A stretch of 64,000 bases of DNA from Marthasterias glacialis. Taxonomy: Eukaryota > Echinodermata > Asteroidea > Forcipulatida > Asteriidae. The notes below the pieces were generated by a model. It had not been told where the DNA came from and did no database searches. It saw nothing but the letters and a program-made list of their open reading frames with translations. Shown piece by piece: positions 1 to 12,499 of the stretch (the stretch's first letter is position 1; each line of letters opens with the position of its first letter). The position numbers and the translations under genes are program-made. The stretch lies in assembly GCA_911728455.2 (NCBI GenBank), contig OU452222.1, positions 16,471,201-16,535,200 of the forward strand, in the 5' to 3' direction.

Positions 1-1300
1 AAGCCCACTGAGGAGCTTACAGTAATAATGCTTTAGAAAAATTGTATGATCCCTGCCCGTAAAGACAAACAGAACCAAAATGTTGTATGCAAAACAGAAT
101 GTGCAAGCAAACCGCTGAAAAGGAACTGGACGTTATAGATTTATCATACGACAACAATTTGCACTGTAACCGTGGCGATCTTTACTGCGCCATTCCATTT
201 TGCTTTACAGCAATCAATATTTATTCTTTGGCCAACCGAAGACTAATCTACAAGCTGGGTGGAATCAAGTGCAGGGGATGGATTTCATCACGGCTCTAAT
301 AAGATTCATTTGAAGATGACACAGGCTAGTAAACCAATCTCGATTTCTCACTGAACTGCGCTGTCGCATCAAAGATAACCATGGCAACATGCAGCAAGCT
401 CATCTTAAGATTGCACTGAAGTCGAGTACAGGACGTCCTTTGAGTTCGGGGCTTAACGTCAGTAGAGGGCATGTTATCCACATGAGACCATATTTTGAAA
501 CGCTTAAAGCACGGGGTATCCCCAGCGACCCTGTTCTTTTTTTCTTTTTTTTTCAAGCAATCCTTTATTTTCCTGCAGTTATCAACTGCTTGATGTGAAA
601 GAACTACATACAAAGAAAAGTGAAAGGATGGATTACAGCCTGCACACTTCTGACGCACGTGACCCGAACAAAATAGGTCTTACCCATTCAACATGGCTAT
701 TTAGTTACCAGGATATACCCTACAACGTGATAAGGTCATGCTGATGTCTCGTTGTCATGGCAACCACATCAAGTATTGAAGACCTGTACCTAACAACGTA
801 ACATTTCAGAATCCCAACGCGGCAATCGAAAACAATTCCGCGGCGCACCATAGTGGTCGTCAGCGTGTGAGACGACGCGTATTAAGCGAGAAACAGGCGC
901 TTTATAACTCGGCGGGTAATTGGCCAAATTCGAGGCGATGAATATTCAATCACAGAAGTTAAATTAACGGGCGCTGTGCAGAGACCCGCAAAAAGTCCAG
1001 TTCAATTGCGCATACTGTACCTCGTGCAAATGTGGCGGTGTGAAGAACACTTTGTCGAATGCTCGGTTCAAAATGATATTGTGCCATACGTCGGAAGCAG
1101 GCAGTTGGTTTACTTTAAACAAACCACACGCAATTACTTTTAAGAGTAAACCTTGTACCATGCCAGCACGACCGTGCAATCGTGTTGGTGATAACCCGTA
1201 CGTTTTTTTCAGTTGTGTATCAAATAGGTCGAAAATAAATGTAAAATACTACGTCTTCAAAGCGGTAGCCAAAAGCTGTCACGGTTGTTAGTTTATATTC
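1..1300. other. No gene or clear repeat seen
   Basis: Only short chance reading frames on both strands, with no splice-bounded coding candidate. Confidence 0.4.
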
Positions 1301-1311
1301 ACACACGGACC

Positions 1312-1670
1312 CAGTGGCGTCACTAACGGGGGGGGGGGGGGGGGGGGCACGGGGCATGTGCTCCCTCCCTATTGATGTCCGCACCCCCGGGTGCCCCCCC
1401 CCCCATTTGAAATCTTTTGAGATTGAAAATTACCAGAGTAAAATGATACATTTTGTAAGCTTTTATGTTCAATGGGTTTTTGTTTGGTCAACTATTTTTC
1501 TATTTACACACAGACAGTGTACTTTGTTTTTACCTCCATATTATTGGATTATCTTATAAAAACTATAGTAAACGGCATAACAGGAACGCTGAATTGGCCA
1601 GAAGTGCTCCCTAGAAAAAAATGGTGCACCCCTTTGTACCCCCTCCTAATAGTTTACCCTAGTTTCACCA
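1312..1670. repeat. Interspersed repeat, copy 1 (related copy near 37090)
   Basis: Starts GTGGCGTCACTAAC, followed by a G-run, then TGATGTCCG, a C-run and CATTTGAAATCT, and ends with an AAATGGTGC...CCCCT tail. The same landmarks occur in the same order at 37090-37360. Confidence 0.6.
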
Positions 1671-2068
1671 CTGCAAGGACCATCTAGCATTAAGACTCTT
1701 GCAAGACAACGCAACACGCAAGTGTGCCGTTCGGAAGAAACAACTGTTTTCGTTACGGAAGGCAAGGCAATCAAAGTTACTTCGTATAGCCGGCTTATCT
1801 TGTGACATGTTCGCGTCAGCAGGCCAATGTAGGCCCTATTCATAATTCCTTAAATGTTTAAATATATTTATATTAAAAAATAGTTTTCAGTCGGGTATCA
1901 ATCTTTTATTTTTTTTGCGTCCTGCAAAACAGTGATGTCGCAGCACCCATTATACACGTGCTTAACGTTTTTGACGGGCGATCACCAATAGATGGCGATT
2001 CCACGTAATTGCACAAGTTCTGTTGAACGTTTGCCATATTATATACATAAGGACTGGCAATGAGGGAT

Positions 2069-2203
2069 ATAGTGCACGTCTATGCAACCCGAGGGCCTGT
2101 GAGTGACCAGGAGAGGGTCCTATTTCCCGAGGCCAAAGGCCGAGGGAAATAGGACCCTCTCCTGGTCACTCACAGGCCCGAGGGGTGCATAGACGTGCAC
2201 TAT
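2069..2203. repeat. Long near-perfect hairpin (about 66-nt arms)
   Basis: The left arm from ATAGTGCACGTCTATGC pairs with the right arm ending GCATAGACGTGCACTAT, with only a few mismatches and a very small loop. Probably the tip of a foldback-type transposon or a MITE. Confidence 0.8.
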
Positions 2204-2939
2204 TGTCCAAATAATGCCAGCCCATATGTGTTTTATAACACACCTCAGTCCAAAATGTCGGTTAGAAGAGTAAATCGCGGTTTTTTGGCCGGAGATTCTT
2301 CTCGATCCACAGACGCCGTCGTTTTCGTTCTTTTGAGGGCGCTGTTTACCAGTCAATAGTTTTTGGGTTTTTGAAACTATTTCCCGCTTTGCGAACTATT
2401 TCCCCCAAATTAATGAAGCGCGTGCGGTGCGTGTGGTGCAGATTTCATGCACTAGGCTATAATTATTAGTTCACCCCACGCGACCGTGTTTCAGCTAATC
2501 AGGATAAAGAACCAGGGAGAGGTGTGTTATAACAAATATTGTAACTCTTCAACGCGCACACTGTCCAACCCCATGTCACTATTCACGGCGAAGTATATCT
2601 GGGAATGACAGGCGTATAACGAAATTACTGGTGCTTTTAGTGAACACTTGAAATGCAAGTATGCCGTTGAAAGGTCAGATAAACAGGCATGCGACGTCTG
2701 CAATCACGATGCATTAAACGAACGCATTGTCTACCAATGTTGACAATTAATCCGCGGGCCTATAATTTATGCAAGAGGCTGTTCTCTTCATTGTTCCATT
2801 GTCTTAAGGGTCTCAAGTAGTGATGCATCTTTTAATAGACCCCGTAATTATCAAAGTGCTCTTATTCTGAATATTTAAAGTCATATGCAACTGGCTAAGA
2901 AGAACCAGTTCTTGTCTTTCAAAACTTAAATTTTGAATC

Positions 2940-3175
2940 ACGGTTCATTCCCAGGGTCGACGGTGCCCTTTCCTTTCGATCTCACTCTGCAGTGATCTGT
3001 GTACATTTACCTCTCTCTTGTTAACCCTATACAGCGCTGATCCCGAATCCTGTGGGAAAACATCCACGGGCACACTACTTGGATGGGATTCGAACCCACG
3101 GACCCCAATCGCTTTCGAGAGCAGAGGTCTTAACAACTAGACCATCGAGCGTGCAACCATCCGGGAATGGCCTGT
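2940..3175 (-). repeat. tRNA-derived SINE, family A
   Basis: Read on the - strand: a tRNA-like head with box A-like TGGTCTAGTTG and box B GGGTTCGAATCCC (plus strand 3085-3097), then a body ending in a motif like CTGTATAGGGTTAAC. A family relative lies at 27880-28050. The cloverleaf is degraded, so I do not call a working tRNA. Confidence 0.65.
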
Positions 3176-3639
3176 TGATTTATTTCCCCGCAGGGTTTTT
3201 TTTCTAAAAATTATATTAAATTAAATTAAATGAAATTCAATCGAACATTTAGTTCCATAATCTCACACTATTTTCTACACATTAATTCCGAAAGCAAACA
3301 AAACAAACAATTAATATTGGTATTAAGGGAAGACATTATTATTATTGATCATGTATTCAAACCTGTAGCCAGTGGCTAAATTGAGTCAATTTATACAATA
3401 AAAAATGTCACAAGCAAAAGTTAAAGTTTACACAAAAATAACTTAAAGAAATGTTCCATGCTCTCATTTCAGTTGTTGTTGAGGCCGAATTAATTATTAT
3501 GAATTACATGAATGCTATTACATGATCTAAATTGACTTTTTCAAATTAAAAACAAGCATACTCAACACAGGGTATCCCATGAAACACTGATATTGGGACA
3601 GCGTAGGCCTTTTTGTACATATATATTTTGATTCATTTA

Positions 3640-3900
3640 TTATGTTATGAAGCCAAGGATTCTCAGAAAAGCGAGCTTAATGTACTAGCCAAAAAACCCA
3701 TGGAGAGAAGACAAGGAAGGAAGTTTTAGTTTTAGATGTGGGAGGAAAACTCCAGTGATTTATTCCAGGGAACACCCACACAGTCAGGTAGGGACTGAAA
3801 ACCCAATCCACATAATGATCCCGGCGGGATTCGAACCGGGGGTCCTAGAGGTGCAAGGCGAGGAAAGATGACACTATAATGTGCCAACTAGTCCCCTAGT
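3640..3900 (-). repeat. tRNA-derived SINE, family B
   Basis: On the - strand: GGGGACTAGTTGGCA head, box B GGTTCGAATCCC (plus strand about 3829-3840), then ATGTGGATTGGGTTTTCAGT and CCCTACCTGACTG. The same head-to-body order occurs on the + strand at 9563-9760. Confidence 0.65.
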
Positions 3901-4826
3901 TCAGAGAACAAAAAACACAGGTGCGTCAACATTTCATTGCGGTGGCTAGTAATTTATGCGTTCTGCGAAAACAGACATTCTGTTCAAAATGCTCCTTAAA
4001 GTTGTTGTGAAAGACAGTTATTTTAGTTTGGCATCTTTTTTTTTTCTTTTCTTTTTATCAAGATGAGATAAACAATTTAAACGCGTAAAGTGATTATGTA
4101 CCTGCACTCGTTCCAACTTACTTGACAACTGTTCATAACCGTTTTATAGAACGACTATAGGCTGTGTTACAAAAACATAATGCTATACCAACTTAAACGT
4201 ACGGATGACATTCTTTAACAACGCAGCACGAACCATCGTTTTAGCCAACTTTGCCGGTGTTTTATAACACCCGAAAGACACCTCGAGTATTTATTCACTG
4301 ATGTGCATCGAACTGATAATCGTCATCAGTAAGTACATGAGGAATTCGTTTTAAGGGAACAAGGTCCAAGTTATTGATTCATCAATAACAGATAAAGTGT
4401 TGGAGTGTTTGTAATTGGTAGTTAAGTGCCCGGACGCAAGGGCAGACAAACGAACATGACACAAACTTCTTCTTTTTCGAAAACTTTTTTTATTGTGCAA
4501 CTTGATTTTTTTGTATGAATGTATAAGGGTGTATGTTTTAGCTGGTGTAAGAGGCTGGTGTAGACACCGAAATTGAAAAATAAGTGGCAGAGGAGAAAAC
4601 TGACAAATAAATAACAACAGCATATGTTAGGAATTGGCATACGGATTATAACTGGAAACAAATTTTAACAAAGGAACACTTCAGAGGCTACGGTATTATT
4701 GTTGTTGTTTTATTTTTATTTTTATCTTTCTTCAATTTTGATCTAGAAGTAAAAACCCAAACTGGGGCTAGACAGGGAGACTGTGTTGCCCCTTCAAAGA
4801 CTCCAAAATTAGAATAAACATATACA

Positions 4827-4993
4827 CTGCAAAAACTGGGGGTGTTAAATTGATTCTCTTGGTATCTACATGTGACAACACCGACAGGGTGTTAGTTATT
4901 CCCACTGCTTTATCGCTGGTAAAATTAACAGCACGTCGGTGTTGTCACATATAGATACCAAGAGAATCAATTTAACACCCAAGTTTTTACAGA
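4827..4993. repeat. Foldback MITE with ~57-bp terminal inverted repeats
   Basis: The left arm begins CTGCAAAAACTGGGGGTG and runs through GATTCTCTTGGTATC to ACAACACCGAC. The right arm is its reverse complement, with few changes, ending AGTTTTTACAG. Only ~50 bp separate the arms. Confidence 0.8.
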
Positions 4994-6499
4994 GTATATA
5001 TACACATGGAATATGACATCGGGAAGTATTAATGTATTGTTGTAAAATGTACTCAACGTGACGCCAAAGATCATGGTGTGAAAACGCAAATCTACCTTTA
5101 ATACCACCTATGGTTCTAAACTGTGTATTATGACGGTAAATGACCGCAATACGCGAGCATAATTGACCCCATAAACCCAATCAAATTGACGGTCGAACTG
5201 ATCTTGCTCATTGGGGTTTCCAAGAGCGTACTATCTGACAAGGATATCACTTAACCGCACGATCAGTCTGGGGGCGTTTAAGCACAGGATTGTGGGTTAA
5301 ACCACTCTCTCTCCACTTGTGGCGAGGGCATGAGACAAAATCATCTATAGGTTATAAGACAACTCATCTTTTTTTAGCCCAGACCAATTAGCATCTGCAC
5401 CTGTCGTTATATATGATGTAATTAGTCCTATCGACGTGTTCTTCCGCGTGCTTATACTGACTGAAGAACTAATGTGTGATACCACACTATCATGTTGAGA
5501 GAATGGCTTTTTACATTTGTGAAGGTATCAGCTGATTGGAAAAACTCCGAGCATAATTTCACTGTAATTTCCACATAGACAAATATTGTACATTTTGCAA
5601 AATAACAACTTTTACAATTTTTTTTTATAGATGTGCCTCTTCTACTGTCTTATGAAAACTGAGTGTCTGGTCATTATTTTACCGGAGTATGCGAGAAATA
5701 CAAAATGACAAACCAAATGCACACTTCATAACCTGTCAACATGTTATTTTGAAGGGTCTGTTGTAAGTATGTTATCCCTGTGCCATGAGTGACATATGTT
5801 CCTGCTTTGCACATCTTATTTTACGGTATTAGACAAATTCTGTAATCTACATGTACATAGGCCCCTTTATATACAGAGTACCAGCCCACAGAAAAATGCA
5901 ATGTGATTTTACCGTATGTTATGTACTATAGGACAAGGCCTTTGTGTGTCAACGGATCTCACTCAATGTTGACGCCTCGTATGTAAGGCATTTATATGCA
6001 GGGCTGGTCAGATGTAGATGTGTTTACAGACAGTGGGCAGTTTCTAGGGGTATAATATTGATGAATTGGCCCAATTCACCTGACGTCATCATCACAATAA
6101 TCTTGGTTGCGCCATTTTGGAAGTCAATGCCCCCGTGTGTTATACAGTGTAGTGCGCATTTTAGACGACGTGGCATTTACACGCTCCACCATAGTAGGTG
6201 CAATTTTGATTATCAAAATGGCGATCGTGGCAAGACAGTAGCTGCCTGTGACGTTGGTGCAAGGTATCAATATGTACTGACGGATGTACTGACCACGGAT
6301 ACCCCACAAATCCGCAGTTAGCCTGTGGCTGTGACGGAGACTGTTTACACAATTGGTGCGTGGTCACAGCTGGCTTGGACTTGTGCGTATGACTGTATAG
6401 AGCGCGAAACATAAAACGCACGTGTTCGCAGCCTCTATTTAAAGTACGTGTAACCTGATACCTCAAAGTAGCCTCTAAAAAATGAAAGTGTTAAATCAA
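4994..6499. other. No gene seen
   Basis: AT-rich, no repeats recognised by eye. A 125-codon open frame near 5944-6321 has no recognisable domain and its composition is not protein-like. Confidence 0.4.
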
Positions 6500-6671
6500 C
6501 ACTTAAAGGGTTCGGTCAGTGACGACACTTTTATTAAGTTAGTTTCAACTAAAACAAGTGTCCAACTAGCGTTTCAGAATCTGAGATTAAATTCTTACTA
6601 GTGTAAACTCGACTCTTCAATTGAGTCACATTGAACTCTTTCCAAGTGTTGTCACCGATCGAACTCTTAAG
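6500..6671. repeat. MITE with terminal inverted repeats CTTAAG..TTCGGTCAGTGACGACACT
   Basis: ACTTAAAGGGTTCGGTCAGT on the left is matched by an inverted copy ending CACCGATCGAACTCTTAAG on the right. The interior is AT-rich and non-coding. Confidence 0.6.
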
Positions 6672-7081
6672 GCTTCAGGTTACAGAGGTGTTGTATTATT
6701 GCGGCCTTATTTCAGTTGGGATTACGTGTACCATATGCCTCTACATTTGAATCCTAAGCTACATTCATGGTGCGGCTCTGTATAGGTCTTTGCGTTACCT
6801 TGCTGCACATTACGTAGTTACTCAAGTTGTCATCTTACATGGAATATTCATGCACACCCAACGGTGGTTTAAGGGGTTACTGCATGGATTTGTATCGTGA
6901 TTGATCAACAGATAGTAAGTGCATATAGCAAGAGGTAGTGCTTCATCATTGCAGGCACCTGTTTGCAAAAAACGGTTAGCATCTTCAATGTTCCACTGGG
7001 TCTTATCATCCAGATGGTAAATCGCCAGTATACCCAGTTATTAATCAAAATCAGGGGAGCATTCTGTGTTTATTTTCTTAC

Positions 7082-7606
7082 CTTGGTTCCTAATTTGATG
7101 GTGACGTCTGCTTCACATCTCTGAAGATTACTCATCATATACTCCTGGAATATCCCAATCCTTGTGTAGAAGCGTTCTTTCTGCCAGCAACCCTCCATGT
7201 TATCAAAATCCACATGGTACTTCCTCAGAAAGGCAACACTGCGAGAGTCAAGGGCAATCTGTTGGGGCCGCGAGATCATTTGCGACCGGCTCTTCTCCTC
7301 ATAGATTAGTATCCGTCCAACCCGCTTGCTGTGGGCCGCGATGAGGGCAGCCGAGAGCCCGATTGGCCCCGTGCCGATGACCACGACGTTCAGTCGGACC
7401 CTCCACTGCTTGAAGCGGTCAAAGGATCCCTTGCACACCACGAAACAGAAGATGATGAGGGCTGTGATTACGGCCGCATTGGCCGCCTCCACCAGCCCGC
7501 CGGTGTCCCCCTGTCCACTCATAGCGCTGCCGTTTACAGCAGACACCGAGATGTGGTACGGAAGATCAGTCGTTGCACTGATATCATTTTCGTTCAGATG
7601 GTACAT
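7082..7606 (-). CDS. FAD-dependent oxidoreductase/monooxygenase-like protein, N-terminal exon with membrane segment (partial)
   Basis: Reads from an ATG at 7606 to Lys175 at 7082, then donor GTAAGA (AAG/GTAAGA on the - strand), phase 0. A hydrophobic stretch at about 42-57 (AAVITALIIFCFVV) precedes a dinucleotide-binding Rossmann fold: LNVVVIGTGPIGLSAAL with glycines 78, 80 and 83, and YEE (Glu103/104) ending the second strand, where FAD ribose is bound. A SRPQQIALDSRS segment follows, as in aromatic-ring and MICAL-type flavin hydroxylases. The protein is likely a membrane-anchored flavoprotein with its domain outside the bilayer; the substrate is unknown. Later exons (FAD-closing GD motif and C-terminus) were not found between 1 and 7080. 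The frame stays open a few codons upstream of the ATG, and a CCCCATAG acceptor lies 7 bases before it, so this may be an internal exon. Confidence 0.7.
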
Positions 7607-9560
7607 CGTAGTTCTATGGGGAAACAACTTAAATTCTTCGCTTCAATGATGAAGGCTTTAACCTGGATATCACACACCTACCGAAAATGTATGTAGTGGC
7701 ACCTCCACCCGGTCACCAAAGTCGATTCACACTGCAGAAAAAAAAAATCTATACCCGGCAAAATTTTATTCACCAACTCCCCACGGGAGCCGTCAATTGT
7801 GAGCCCAGCAAGTCGTGTAATGACATTAAACTGAATGGTAATTGGTTCGTAATTATTCCCCAGGTGGGCTAAAGCCTAATCGCAGCGTCCTCCGTGTGGT
7901 CATTAGTATTCTCAGGACGTCTTATAACCGCGTTGGAGTCAGGGGCCGCTCGCCGGCTTAGAGCCGGCTGTGTTGACTACGGTGTTCCTGACCTGAGCTG
8001 CGAAAGATCCGTAAGGTGATGCTCGGCTTCTGATGTGCATACAGACATCCATGTACAGCATGTAGCCTGCATGACACTGCACACACGCACGCAACCTCAT
8101 CACAACGTACACATACACTCACAACAACGGCGCGAGGAAGTCTCGCTAATACCACAGCACGTGCTTCAACTTCAACCAGTGCCTACGTATCGTGTGACGT
8201 CTTCATAAGATTGTTGCTCCCGTATAGATGCTCCCAGAATCAGAGCACTGAATGAGACGTTCAACAGTCTGCGAGGGTTCGTAGCTGGGTGAACGGCCTG
8301 CGCACCGCAACACAATTACACATAGTATAGGCAGAAATAAGCTATTGTCAAAATCATTTTGTTTCAACGTGGAATTGGGGCCAATTCGATAGTGCTATCC
8401 CTAGTGGCTGATAATAGGCCTGCTTCTGAGCTGAGAGGGAGGTTAAATTGGGTTGATTTTTCTGCCAGGGAGTGAATGGCAGCGAGGGGGAGCAACAGTC
8501 CCTGCTGACAGAGCTTAAAGGTTCTGACTGATTAATACCTTAACAGGATGCAGTGGGCGAAAAACTAAAATGATGCCGAGCGCAGCTTTTAAATCGTTGT
8601 GTGCGTGTATGGCCTTCGTTTAGTGTCTCTCATACCTACATGTTTGTTATCCTATATCGAATCCAGTGTTTACAAGTTGCCTGGGTTGTGTGCTCGAATT
8701 CACGATGTTCTGACTAATGCGGGAACCAAGGATATCATCAACATCTATCAGCTTGATCAAATACTGCGAAGTTTTGTAGGGTTTAAAGGAACTGCACACT
8801 ACAATTATTTTATGTTGTGTGTAATGTTTCACTCAAAGAGCTTCTAGTATAGGAACGGGTAACATTTCAAGACTGTGTATATTTTTCACATGATTAAATG
8901 TTAAAAATTGATACAGTTACTTTCGTTACACCATCCTCCATGATGCTTTCTTACGTGAGAATGATGTTTTCGGTTGCAAGAAGGTTAATTATTACAAACC
9001 AAGCAGGTTGGCCTTCGATTCGTAAACGAAACACTTTCTAAACAAAATCAGGAAATTGGAAAGACCTATAGGCTTAAACTCTATAAACCAAAGTTGTTTT
9101 TTTAACTGGCGGAATGAAGTATACTCTTTCTTAAACAAAACAATTTATGATGCTATCAATTTAAAGTCGTGTGTTTTGTGTTATCAATTCAACGGGGCAA
9201 AGGTCTTTCTTGTATCGTCATATTGACACCTAGTGTTTGTTTGTTTATTCTGTTTAATTATTTATTTTTATTTATTTATTTGAGGTCGGTTGTTCGTTTA
9301 TTTGTTGATGTTGTTGTTTCTGGCGCGTCTTTATATGGGCTTCTCAAAATTGTGTTTAAGAACTACTACCCAGTAAGTGATGCACAACTGTTGTCGAACA
9401 CTTGTATGTAAATTGTGTTATAGCTCCTTTAAGGTGGGCCGACAAAATTTCCTTTAAGTATGGGGTTCTGTCGTCATTGACACTCTGTATTCAAAGACAA
9501 TGTTACTGTTAAAATGCTTCATGCTCTCAAAACATTTAATGAATTATTATTAAGAAGTGT
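7607..9560. other. 5' side or intron of the FAD oxidoreductase gene, no coding feature
   Basis: The stretch 7900-8300 is richer in GC and CpG than its surroundings, with a small hairpin CGCCGGCTTAGAGCCGGC at 7951. It could be a promoter region for the - strand gene. Confidence 0.35.
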
Positions 9561-9562
9561 TT

Positions 9563-9770
9563 CAGGTTGGCTCAGTGGTTTCTTTCCTGCATTTCGCCTC
9601 TGCAGACCCCGGTTCGAATGCCAGACTGGAGCCTTGCATGTGGATTGGGTTTCAGACCCTACCTGATTGCGTGAGTTTTTTCCTTCACACGTTTAAAACC
9701 CGACATTTCTTCATCATCTTCTCCCAGCAGGTATCTTCAGGCCTACAGGTCACAGTGTTAGTAGCTCTTG
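9563..9770 (+). repeat. tRNA-derived SINE, family B, + strand
   Basis: Head TTGGCTCAGTGGTTT, box B CCCGGTTCGAATGCC at about 9608-9622, then CATGTGGATTGGGTTTCAGA and CCCTACCTGATTGCG, matching the 3640-3900 copy in reverse orientation. Confidence 0.65.
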
Positions 9771-10442
9771 GGGGTCCCAATCATTGGTCCATTTTAAAAT
9801 GAAAGTGTGTTCCCACCCATTTTGATCTTTTCTTCGCTCCCAGTTCCCAGATAAGGAATAGCACCCACCACCTTCTATTCTGATTCAAGCCTTCTGGAAA
9901 CCCACTACTGCCACAATAGAAACAAGCTACTTCGTAATAGTTTTGTGCATTGGTAGATTGTATTTGAATGAACACTTCCTTTGACACCATAACCATACCT
10001 TGTTTTGAGTCGCGAGGACCGAGCGAGCCGCAGAACAAAGTGAAATGGCTACTTCTAGGAGATTTACTTGTATATCTGGAAAAGTGTGTGTCCAGTTTAT
10101 GTCACATTTCGCAAGTCTCCCAATAAATTGTACCTGGTTGTGGTGGTAAGGGCACCGAAGAGAGCCCTCAACCAAGTGGTTTCATGGTTTCTAAATTTTG
10201 AATGCGTATACACATGACTTAGCCTACCAAAGTGATAAAGGTCAATACAATTGACTTGGATGTCACAGGCGATTTTGTCCACTCGGTGATTCGGGCCCAT
10301 ACTCGATACTGTGCAGAAATTTCGTCTTATAGCGCCCTCTTTTGACTCAACTTCTCCACTTAAAAAAGAAGTTGCCGCGTAGGTGTGTCCATCGAACACC
10401 ATACAACGGCGTGGTATCACGACCATGACGACTGTCTAAAGT

Positions 10443-10582
10443 AACTTAGGCCGTGTCCGAATGAATGGTTTCGGCAGTGGCTACGGCCGGAACGCCGAGG
10501 ATTTCTATTCTTCAACGTTGTCGTTGCAGCCAGCGGCCATAGCCGTAGCCGAAGTCACTTGAATGGGACACGACCTTAGTTA
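10443..10582. repeat. MITE with inverted ends (GGCCGTGTCC...GGACACG)
   Basis: Ends CTTAGGCCGTGTCCGAATG and CATTC-type GAATGGGACACGACCTTAG are inverted relatives, with subterminal CGGCTACGGC-like repeats on both sides. Length ~140 bp, no coding capacity. Confidence 0.65.
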
Positions 10583-11029
10583 AGCGTCAGTGCCACCCTG
10601 GCCATATAGAAATAAGATGGTTAAAAATGTATTGATTTGTAGTTTTGTAGGTCGACAAGGGACGGCATGCCAGATGGTATGATTGGCAGTACATGTAGGG
10701 CCTAACTATTTTTAAAGCCTTCGTTGTATTTCATGGGACACACGCACCGGGGGACAAAATCCCCCAGACACCGGCACTTGTCGTCATTCGAGGGCATCTC
10801 ATATCTTTGCCGTCTTATCAGCTCGTTCATTCACATTCAATAATGATGCAACTCATCATTCATGAGGTGTAACAAGACGACTGAAGCTACTCTCCCACCG
10901 GCCCATTTCTAGTTCAAAGATTGAAGGCGAGCTCAGCATAAATACAAGGCCCGATGGGGCCTCAGCTGAATTTGCGTGACGTGAATGTGCACTGTGCGGT
11001 ACTTTACTTTACAACGATAAGGGACTTAC

Positions 11030-11107
11030 CTAATCGATGAGGTGCAGTCTGATCCGTGGATCGGAAGCGTGTCTCTCTTTTTACCCCAGTATAGTCGCTC
11101 TACTTCT
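11030..11107 (-). CDS. Possible upstream exon of the FAD oxidoreductase gene
   Basis: On the - strand a 78-nt segment lies between a good acceptor (GATTTGCAG) and a perfect donor (TTAG/GTAAGT). One frame is open and reads EVERLYWGKKRDTLPIHGSD CTSSI. It ends with two bases (AG) that join the acceptor before 7613 to read Arg-Thr-Thr-Met, in frame with the oxidoreductase exon. The phase match has a 1 in 3 chance of being accidental and no homology was recognised. It could also be a 5' UTR exon or belong to nothing. Confidence 0.35.
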
Positions 11108-11269
11108 CTGCAAATCAATCTAGACAAGATGGACACTGAAAGAGAAACAGTCTCGCAAATTTCCCATCCATGTTAATATAGTAATACTCATAATTACAAG
11201 GAAAAAAAATAACCAATTAGGTTATAATTATGCTACTAAAGCGTAGTGCCGCCACAAAAGTATAAATAT

Positions 11270-11470
11270 TCCCGCTCTTATCGTGTACGTACACAACAAC
11301 TATCATGTTACGTACACGAAAACTACCGTGTAGGCCTACGTACACGAAAACTATCGTGTACGTACATGATAATATTATCATGTAGGCCTACATACACGAT
11401 AACTTTGGACTTATCATGTACGTACATGTACACAATAAAATCGTGTACATACATGATAAGTCCAAAGATA
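11270..11470. repeat. Cluster of palindromic ATCGTGTACGTACACGAT-like units
   Basis: At least six copies of a palindromic core around GTACGTAC or GTAGGCCTAC are spaced by about 30 bases. They end in a larger hairpin whose arms start CTTTGGACTTATCATGTACG (11404-11466). The same core reappears as a single perfect palindrome at 63560-63581. Confidence 0.7.
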
Positions 11471-11659
11471 ATGATGCATTGAGACTTCTAATGAAGCAGT
11501 TAATGTACAACTTTTGAGGAATACAATGTACTCAGTGTAAGATATAGTTGCTTGGAAAAATTTGTAATTTTAATGTTTTGAAATATGTTTGTACTTTCAA
11601 AAATGGCTTGCTATCATAAAATGCGATCTATTACCAGGTTACATTTCTGACACTCACTT

Positions 11660-11995
11660 TGTACAATACAGATGGAGGTCGCAGGGGGCGCCACTCTTCT
11701 TCTGATATCACACCCGGCTGGTTGTTCCACACTCCAACAGGAAGGCCGGGGACAGTTCATTCTTTGTTATTGCCCCTAAAATTGTGGAACGGGCTGCCGA
11801 GTACCATCAGGGAAGCTGAGTGCACTGCCTCCTTCAAGCGCCCACTGAAAACTCACCAGCTTATGATTTGGTTGTTTTTGGACAACTTTTGTTTTCTATT
11901 TTTCCTGTGTTTGTTGCTGTTGTTGTTTGCGAGGCGCTGTGTGTTTTTTGTAGAGTGCCATCTATAAATGCATCATATTGTTAATAATAGTTCGA
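11660..11995 (+). pseudogene. Tail of a CR1/L2-like LINE reverse transcriptase ORF
   Basis: Reads LKLWNGLPSTIREAECTASF followed by KRPLKTHQL, the conserved end of CR1/L2-clade reverse transcriptase proteins. After it come a short hydrophobic stretch and GAGGCGCTGTGTGTTTTTTG, like the 'size-of-gene' tail that precedes the 3' end of such elements. Only the last fifth of the ORF remains: a 5'-truncated dead copy. Confidence 0.7.
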
Positions 11996-12499
11996 GGGAC
12001 CGAAGGACTACCCCGAAACATTGAAAAGAAAACTGAAGTTTAATTGGATTTCACTGGTAGTATTATTTTTGTGATGTTTTTCTTTCGATCCTTTTATACT
12101 TTTAATAACCTTGCCGCTAAATTCGGATACTGCCTAAGCTGTATCGAGCTTTTTTCGAGGTCCATTTCGAAATCACGGCATCTGTTCCGGATTGGGGTCA
12201 GTTAGTTTTGAAAAGCGCACATTTTTGGTACGGGACTTCAAACACAAAGCGGACGGTGCCCGAAGCCGGAGGCTCGGAGCCGTGGTTTCGAAAACGGTTA
12301 CAAAAACTTTTTCTCTGCTAACGTAGAGGGCGACAAATCAGTATCACCGGCCGGCAAGAAGACAAACCGCTGTTGTCTATCTCTCTCGATCCTCCAGAGC
12401 AGGATCAACAAGTCCAGGGCACAGGAACAGTTGTTAATACGTGAGCGAAGTTCCCTGTTCTGGTAATCCCGTCTCTGGGTTTGGCGATTGAAAGGTATG

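Noticed and set aside
1314-1559. Open frame with a poly-glycine stretch
   Set aside because: The glycines are a G-homopolymer within a dispersed repeat.
5944-6321. 125-codon open frame
   Set aside because: No family signature; Cys/Arg-rich composition of the kind chance frames give; no splice support.
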